This document shows positions 35,689 through 40,590 of a DNA stretch of 40,590 nt, piece after piece. The stretch is from Verrucomicrobiia bacterium. GTDB taxonomy: Bacteria > Verrucomicrobiota > Verrucomicrobiia > Limisphaerales > JAYPXF01. The stretch is from NCBI GenBank assembly GCA_016779125.1, contig JADHOF010000005.1, positions 1 to 40,590 on the forward strand, in the 5' to 3' direction. Every line of letters starts with the position of its first letter. The first letter of the stretch is position 1. A program made the position numbers and the translations under genes. The notes beneath the pieces are model-generated. The model did no database searches. It was not told where the DNA came from and saw only the letters and a program-made list of their open reading frames with translations.

Positions 35689-36348
35689 TTACGTTCCCAA
35701 CACGCGCTTGAGCACAGGCCACACGTTGTCCGCGACGCGACGGTGACCGGCGGCGTTGGGATGAATCATGTCGGCCTGATTGAACTCGGCTTGCGCGCCG
35801 ACGCCCTCCAGCAGAAACGGGATCAGTTCCACGTCCTTTGCCTTGGCGACGGCGGGGAAGATTTCACGGAACGCCTCGGTGTAGTCGCGCCCCATGTTGC
35901 CGGGCATTTGCATGCCGGCCAGAAGGATGCGTAGTCCCGGCTGACGTTTCCGGGCCTGGTCGATGATGCCTTCCAGATTTCTCCGCGTCTCTTCGGGACG
36001 AACGCCGCGCAAGCCGTCGTTCCCGCCAAGCTCGATGATCAACACGGCCGCCGGACGCTTCAGGACCCATCCGATCCGCCGCAAACCGCCGGCCGTCGTG
36101 TCGCCGCTCACCGAGGCGTTCACCATTTTCCAACCGGGATTCTCCGCGTCCAAGCGTTGTTGCAGCAGGGTTGCGAAGGCGGGCTCGCCGTCCAGTCCGT
36201 AGCCCGCGCCGATACTGTCCCCCAGCAGCACGATGTTCTTGGAATCGGTCGCCGAGGCGCTCGGAGCAAGCGCAATCAAGACAAGGACAAGAGTGATGAC
36301 CAGACGGAGGCGTGGGTGGATCGACTCAATTGGCTGTCGTTTCTTCAT
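35689..36348 (-). CDS. SGNH/GDSL arylesterase (TesA-like)
   Basis: NIVLLGDSIGAGYGLDGEPAFATLLQQRL block I; VSGDTTAGGLRRI; IELGGNDGLRGV; DMIHPNAAGHRRVADNVWPVL. Confidence 0.94.
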   Translation of the reverse strand: MKKRQPIESIHPRLRLVITLVLVLIALAPSASATDSKNIVLLGDSIGAGYGLDGEPAFATLLQQRLDAENPGWKMVNASVSGDTTAGGLRRIGWVLKRPAAVLIIELGGNDGLRGVRPEETRRNLEGIIDQARKRQPGLRILLAGMQMPGNMGRDYTEAFREIFPAVAKAKDVELIPFLLEGVGAQAEFNQADMIHPNAAGHRRVADNVWPVLKRVLGT

Positions 36349-37384
36349 TGCCGGTGTCCTTCCCTTTCGCGCCGGTTTCGACCTGTTCGTAAATCTTCGC
36401 GATCTGAATCACGATGGATTCCAGCTGCGCGTAGTAGACGTCCTCCTTGAGACGCTGCTTGCGTTCGCGATGCCGGTTGAGCGCCATTTCAAGCCGGTCG
36501 CGTTCGGCGCGTTGTTCCGGTGTGAAGCGCTTCTCAAGCTCGCTCCGGACCAGGTGAAGCTGGTGGGCGCGGAGGCCGTCGATTTCCGCGTTGCCGTTCG
36601 CCTTCTTCACCGCGCGGACGCCGCGGAACCATTCCGCCCGCGAGCCGAGTCCGTCGCCGTTGTCGTCCAGGAGCGCGTGCTCCGTCGCGAGCCGGCCCTG
36701 CTCCAGATAATAGGATTGGGCGTCCTTCGCGGCTTTCAGAAAAGCCTCCAACAACGAGACCTGCCCGTCCTTGTCGAGGTCGGCCGCGACATCGCCGATC
36801 CCGGAGGTGAAATAGGAACCAAAGCGCGCGAAGTTTTTTTCGCTGCCGCTCTTGGTCGCGGAGATCACGATTCGATCAGGCCCTTTGAGCCGGTCGAGAA
36901 AGGGCGCGCTGCAGGAGGTGCAGTTGATGATCGCCAAGGGCCGTTTGAACGGTTTCAGCCATTCGGCCAGATCGTTCGCGGAAAGGTCCGGTCCGCGCAG
37001 GTTGAGTTTCGCCAGCTTGCCGTCGAAGGTGCCGTGTCCGATCAGCACGAGCCAGAGCGGTTCGGTGGACGTCTTGGGAGCGGCTTCGAGGGCCAGACGC
37101 AGCTCATCCAAATCCGAATTCACGGCGTCCGCTCCTTGGCCGACCAGTGTGAACTCAACCCCGGCGGGTTCCGCGGCCTCCTTCAGGCGCATCGACCAGT
37201 TGGCGAACATTTCGCCAAAGCTCTTCTCGCCGGCGGCGCCGCTGACCACGACAAGCCGAGCGGACGGCGCGTTCGTCTGCGCCGCGAAAACAGGGCACGG
37301 CAACAGAGCGGCGAGCAGCGCAAACAAAAATCCGTGGCGAGTGCCAGGGACCCGGAACCGTTTCGGAGCAGTGGATGATTTCAC
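36326..37384 (-). CDS. Caspase-like (peptidase C13-like) protein with two EF-hand loops
   Basis: WLVLIGHGTFDGKLAKLNLRGPDLSANDLAEWL (His site), LAIINCTSCSAPFLDRL (Cys site), VISATKSGSEKNFARFGSYFTSGI; Ca loops DLDKDGQVSLLE and DDNGDGLGSRAE. GTG start overlaps the upstream stop (GTGA). Confidence 0.83.
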   Translation of the reverse strand: MKSSTAPKRFRVPGTRHGFLFALLAALLPCPVFAAQTNAPSARLVVVSGAAGEKSFGEMFANWSMRLKEAAEPAGVEFTLVGQGADAVNSDLDELRLALEAAPKTSTEPLWLVLIGHGTFDGKLAKLNLRGPDLSANDLAEWLKPFKRPLAIINCTSCSAPFLDRLKGPDRIVISATKSGSEKNFARFGSYFTSGIGDVAADLDKDGQVSLLEAFLKAAKDAQSYYLEQGRLATEHALLDDNGDGLGSRAEWFRGVRAVKKANGNAEIDGLRAHQLHLVRSELEKRFTPEQRAERDRLEMALNRHRERKQRLKEDVYYAQLESIVIQIAKIYEQVETGAKGKDTGNEETTAN

Positions 37385-39747
37385 GGCATTCCCCTCCAGC
37401 GACGCAGGCCCCACTCCGCCACGAAGCAGGCCAACGCGAAGGCAAACACCAGGGGCGTGTGCCACAAGGGCTGTGTCCAGGCCTCCATCACGGGTGATTG
37501 CAGGTTGGGCAGTCCGCCCACAAACGAGGCCAGGGCGTCGGCCTGGACGACCTGGCCGCCGGTACGCCGTGCGAGCTGATCCAACAGAGGGCGGTTCGGC
37601 TGTAGTGATCGAAACTCCTCGGCGGCGAGATCGGTGGTCCATCCGGTCTGGTCGCTTCCGATCTCCAGACCGGCTGCGTTGGTGACCGTCGTCTGAGCGA
37701 GAAATCCGCCCGTGCCGCGCGGGACGTAGACCGAGGTGTAGATGCCGGACTCGGTGTCGGAGGGCTCCGCCGGCAAGCGGATCGCCTTGCCGGGCTTGCC
37801 GTCTTCCCCGATGGGAAAGACCTTCAGCTCGACCGTCGCGTTGTCGAGCGCGTTGAATTTCGGGTCACGGGCCTTCACCGTGAGACGCATGGCCTGATTG
37901 GGATCCCCGGCGACCGGCTCCGATTTCAGCTCCACGCGCCGGGGCACATCCGCCACGAGCCAGCGCAACATCTGCCGCCACGCCTTCGCGAAATCCGCGT
38001 GCAGCTCGGGGTCGGCCATGGCCCACCGCCAGAAGTCCCCCAAGGTCAGTGCCGCCGTGCGTCCATACCCGAAACGTTGCACGGCCAGCGCGGGCCGCTG
38101 ATCGCCAAACTGGTCGGTCACCGTGGCCACGACACCGGCGCCCGGCTTCACCTTTGGAAGGGGATTCATGATCTCGAAGTGCGGCATCATCGCGACGCGG
38201 CCTTTTTCCTCGCTCTCCGTCTGTCGCAACCGCACCCAGGATTGCAGGAAGCCTTCGCGCGTCAGATCGAACTTCAGATCATCGAAGCCCGGCTCGGTCG
38301 GAGCACCGTCCACATAGAAGGGCATCAGATCGGCGATCGGCGTCTTGTCGTAGTTGCCGTCCTGAAACGCGTCGATGCCCCCGAGCATCATGAACCCGCC
38401 GCCGCGGCGGGAAACGAAATCGCGAACGAGCGACTTCTGGTCGGCGGTGAAAAAATCCGCCTCGATGTCGTCGAGAATGATGGCGGAGAAGCCGTAGAGT
38501 TCCTCCTCCGTCCGGGGAAACCCACCGGCGAGTTCCTCTCCGTCCTTGGTGTTCACGCGAATCAGAACCGGTTGGTCGTAGCGTTGAACCTCCTCTTCGG
38601 ATTGGTTGCCAAAACCGCGAAACAAAGGATTGCTGCTTTCGCCCGCCCGTCCGCGAAACACAAACTTGGGCTCCCGCCGCGCGATGCGGATGAGCCCGAC
38701 CAGATCGGTTTGATCATCGCCGACCACGGCCCGGTTCAGAAACTTGAACTCCCAGTTCGGCCGTCCGCCGACATAAAGAACCCGGTAGGGCCCCTGTCCC
38801 CGATCCACCGCGATGACGCGATGGTTGTTCGCCTCGGTCGCCTCGTCCGATTTCGCTTCCTTCTCCAGCCAGCCCGGTGTCCCGACCCGCAGGCGATAAT
38901 AGGTCACGCCCGCTTTGCTCGGGCGGACCTCAAAGCGAAAGGACGCGGAATCGGCGGCGTCCGCTGACGTCATCTCCCTGCGTCCAACCTCCTTGCCCGC
39001 ATCGTCAAACAACAGCGCCATCACCTTGCGGTTCTGGAATCCAGAAATGTCCACCCGCGACTCGATGGTGACGGGCGCGTCTTCGAACGCGGTCTGTGTC
39101 ACCGTCACCTTCTGGATGCTGATGTCGCGTCCCGCGTCGTCCCGGCCGATCACGACCGGATACACCGGCGGCAGCTTTCCGACGTCGAGCCCCTCTGCCG
39201 CTACATCGGTCGCGTTTCCGTCCGTCAGCACGATGATGCCCGCCAGCGGACGGCCTTCGTACCGATCCCGCACCGTGGTCAGGGCGGTGGCGAGCGAAGT
39301 CGCGCGGCCTTTGAAATCCAGGTCCGTAAAATCGTCCGTGGATCGGATTTTTGAATCAAAGGCGTAGGAGCGAAGTTTGAAATCCTCGCGCAAGGTGTTG
39401 ATCCACGCCGCCTTGCCGCCGTCGAGCAACTTTCGGAGTCGGTCCCCCCGGCTCTCCGGATCACCGAGATCGTGAATCCCCATCCCCTGGCTGTTGTCGG
39501 CCAACACGGCGAAGAGGTTCGCGCCGGGCTTGGCCCGTTGTGTGGACCACTGGGGTTCCAACACGCAGAGCACCAAGGCCGCGACTCCGATCACGCGCAG
39601 AAAAACGCAGAGCGCGCGCGTGCCCGGCCGACCCGGAGTGCCGCGATAACTGAAGGCCAGGGCCACGAGTCCGACGGCACCGAGGATCAGCACCGGCATC
39701 ATCCAATCCCGTCCCGACCAAACGATTTCAGCGGGAACGGGCATCAA
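37381..39747 (-). CDS. Membrane protein with VWA-like and class-I-glutamine-amidotransferase-like regions
   Basis: 788 aa; N-terminal TM pair LILGAVGLVALAFSY / VFLRVIGVAALVLCVLEPQWS; LFAVLADNSQGMGIHD...GIIVLTDGNATDV; FSAIILDDIEADFFTADQKSLVRDFVSRRGGGFMMLGG. Confidence 0.85.
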   Translation of the reverse strand: MMPVPAEIVWSGRDWMMPVLILGAVGLVALAFSYRGTPGRPGTRALCVFLRVIGVAALVLCVLEPQWSTQRAKPGANLFAVLADNSQGMGIHDLGDPESRGDRLRKLLDGGKAAWINTLREDFKLRSYAFDSKIRSTDDFTDLDFKGRATSLATALTTVRDRYEGRPLAGIIVLTDGNATDVAAEGLDVGKLPPVYPVVIGRDDAGRDISIQKVTVTQTAFEDAPVTIESRVDISGFQNRKVMALLFDDAGKEVGRREMTSADAADSASFRFEVRPSKAGVTYYRLRVGTPGWLEKEAKSDEATEANNHRVIAVDRGQGPYRVLYVGGRPNWEFKFLNRAVVGDDQTDLVGLIRIARREPKFVFRGRAGESSNPLFRGFGNQSEEEVQRYDQPVLIRVNTKDGEELAGGFPRTEEELYGFSAIILDDIEADFFTADQKSLVRDFVSRRGGGFMMLGGIDAFQDGNYDKTPIADLMPFYVDGAPTEPGFDDLKFDLTREGFLQSWVRLRQTESEEKGRVAMMPHFEIMNPLPKVKPGAGVVATVTDQFGDQRPALAVQRFGYGRTAALTLGDFWRWAMADPELHADFAKAWRQMLRWLVADVPRRVELKSEPVAGDPNQAMRLTVKARDPKFNALDNATVELKVFPIGEDGKPGKAIRLPAEPSDTESGIYTSVYVPRGTGGFLAQTTVTNAAGLEIGSDQTGWTTDLAAEEFRSLQPNRPLLDQLARRTGGQVVQADALASFVGGLPNLQSPVMEAWTQPLWHTPLVFAFALACFVAEWGLRRWRGMP

Positions 39748-40590
39748 TTCTTGGCGTTGCGCCCAAGGGTTTCGTAGTAGCGACGAACCAGGTCGGCGAA
39801 CCGATCGGGAACGGGATCGCGATCAATCGGGACGATGGCCTCGCGCGAATTGATGCGGGCCAGTTCGTTGGCGATCTGGTCGCGGATTTCCACGAGCGGC
39901 TTCATCACCGACTCGCTCATCAGCTGCCATTCGGGCTCCTTGCTGTGACGCTTGTGCTCGACCCGCATGGCGCGCACGTACTCCCGCACGGAAGCCAGAC
40001 GGTTCCGCATTTCATCCGAGCTGACCATTTCCTCGACGTTGCGCATGCGGTCCGCCCATTCGGCGAAACCATCCCCGGTGATGGGACCCGCGTTCTCGCC
40101 GGTTCGCTCACCGATCACGCCGGCCTCGCCGGGTAAAATATTTCCCCAACCGCCACCGCCACTGTCCGCTGATCGCGCGCCTCCCGGTTGACGACCGGCT
40201 TCGCGGCCCGCCCGTGCCGTTCCGCCGCCACCTTGACCGTTGCCTCCGCCCTGACCCTTGCCTTCGCCCTGACCCTTGCCTTCGCCTTGACCCTTGCCTT
40301 CGCCTTGACCCTTGCCTTCGCCTTGACCCTTGCCTTTGCCTTGACCTTTGCCTTCGCCTTGACCCTTGCCTTCGCCCTGACCCTTGCCTTCGCCTTGACC
40401 CTTGCCTTCGCCTTGACCCTTGCCTTCGCCTTGACCCTTGCCTTCGCCGGGCTTGCCTTGGTCCCCTTCTTTACCGGCATTTTCTCCGGCCATGGCCAAT
40501 TGGTTCGTCTGCATTTGATTGGCGCGGGCGCGTTGCAGCTCGCCGCCCAAAAGGCGCGCCAATTCCTCAACTTCACGGCGGGCGCGTTGC
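39744..40590 (-). CDS. Gly/Lys/Gln-rich protein C-terminus (DUF4175-like neighbourhood), truncated by window edge
   Basis: Frame stays open to the window end (QRARREVEELARLLGGELQRARANQ...); the track start at 40562 is an internal TTG. ATGA overlap with the 788-aa gene. Confidence 0.82.
   Translation of the reverse strand, partial: QRARREVEELARLLGGELQRARANQMQTNQLAMAGENAGKEGDQGKPGEGKGQGEGKGQGEGKGQGEGKGQGEGKGQGEGKGQGKGKGQGEGKGQGEGKGQGEGKGQGEGKGQGGGNGQGGGGTARAGREAGRQPGGARSADSGGGGWGNILPGEAGVIGERTGENAGPITGDGFAEWADRMRNVEEMVSSDEMRNRLASVREYVRAMRVEHKRHSKEPEWQLMSESVMKPLVEIRDQIANELARINSREAIVPIDRDPVPDRFADLVRRYYETLGRNAKN
40241..40448. repeat. 18-bp coding tandem repeat, about 11 imperfect units
   Basis: ccttgacccttgccttcg unit repeated head-to-tail, encoding GKGQGE hexapeptides on the minus strand with sparse C/T substitutions. 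Confidence 0.95.

Noticed and set aside
34270-35934. 554-aa plus-strand ORF
   Set aside because: Antisense to the CxxCH protein and esterase genes, both of which have signal peptides and conserved motifs.
40241-40448. Short direct repeats considered as CRISPR
   Set aside because: Units are contiguous with no spacers and are in-frame coding.
40115-40576. 153-aa minus-strand ORF with ARVKAK repeats, resembling a histone H1-like tail
   Set aside because: It is the alternate-frame reading of the 18-bp repeat; the frame of 39744..40590 is coupled to the downstream gene and has non-repeat conserved-looking sequence.

Overview
GC-rich bacterial chromosomal window with dense, short-spaced operons. 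The content (DUF1501 and DUF1549/DUF1553 planctomycete-type cytochrome proteins, tandem sulfatases, a zinc-ribbon Ser/Thr kinase beside an ECF sigma factor, a C13-like peptidase beside large GATase-like/Gly-rich membrane proteins) suggests Verrucomicrobiota or another PVC-group bacterium; this is an inference, as no marker gene was compared. I support about 34 protein-coding genes, including one 59-aa zinc-ribbon ORF (complement 14945..15124) missing from the supplied ORF track. I saw no rRNA, tRNA, CRISPR array, phage or IS element. Most of the window is ordinary (UvrD/Rep helicase, HAD hydrolases, RecR, YbaB, YebC, Bax inhibitor-1 family, aminotransferase, PfkB kinase). The most interesting candidates are: (1) a possible envelope-lipid export locus at 26210..33272, with an HpnN-like RND protein, an unrecognised [LIF][WFY]P[LFM][FYW] repeat protein, and MlaE/MlaF/MlaD-like genes in one direction; (2) a C13/caspase-like peptidase with two canonical EF-hand loops, start/stop-coupled to a VWA/GATase-like membrane protein; (3) a UPF0175/DUF3368-PIN toxin-antitoxin pair nested by ATGA overlaps in a DUF1553-DUF1501 operon; (4) a possible ~80-nt minus-strand RNA with a -35/-10-like promoter and a strong intrinsic terminator, antisense to the 3' end of the RND gene; (5) the unlisted zinc-ribbon microprotein heading a TPR/TPR/cupredoxin-like gene group.
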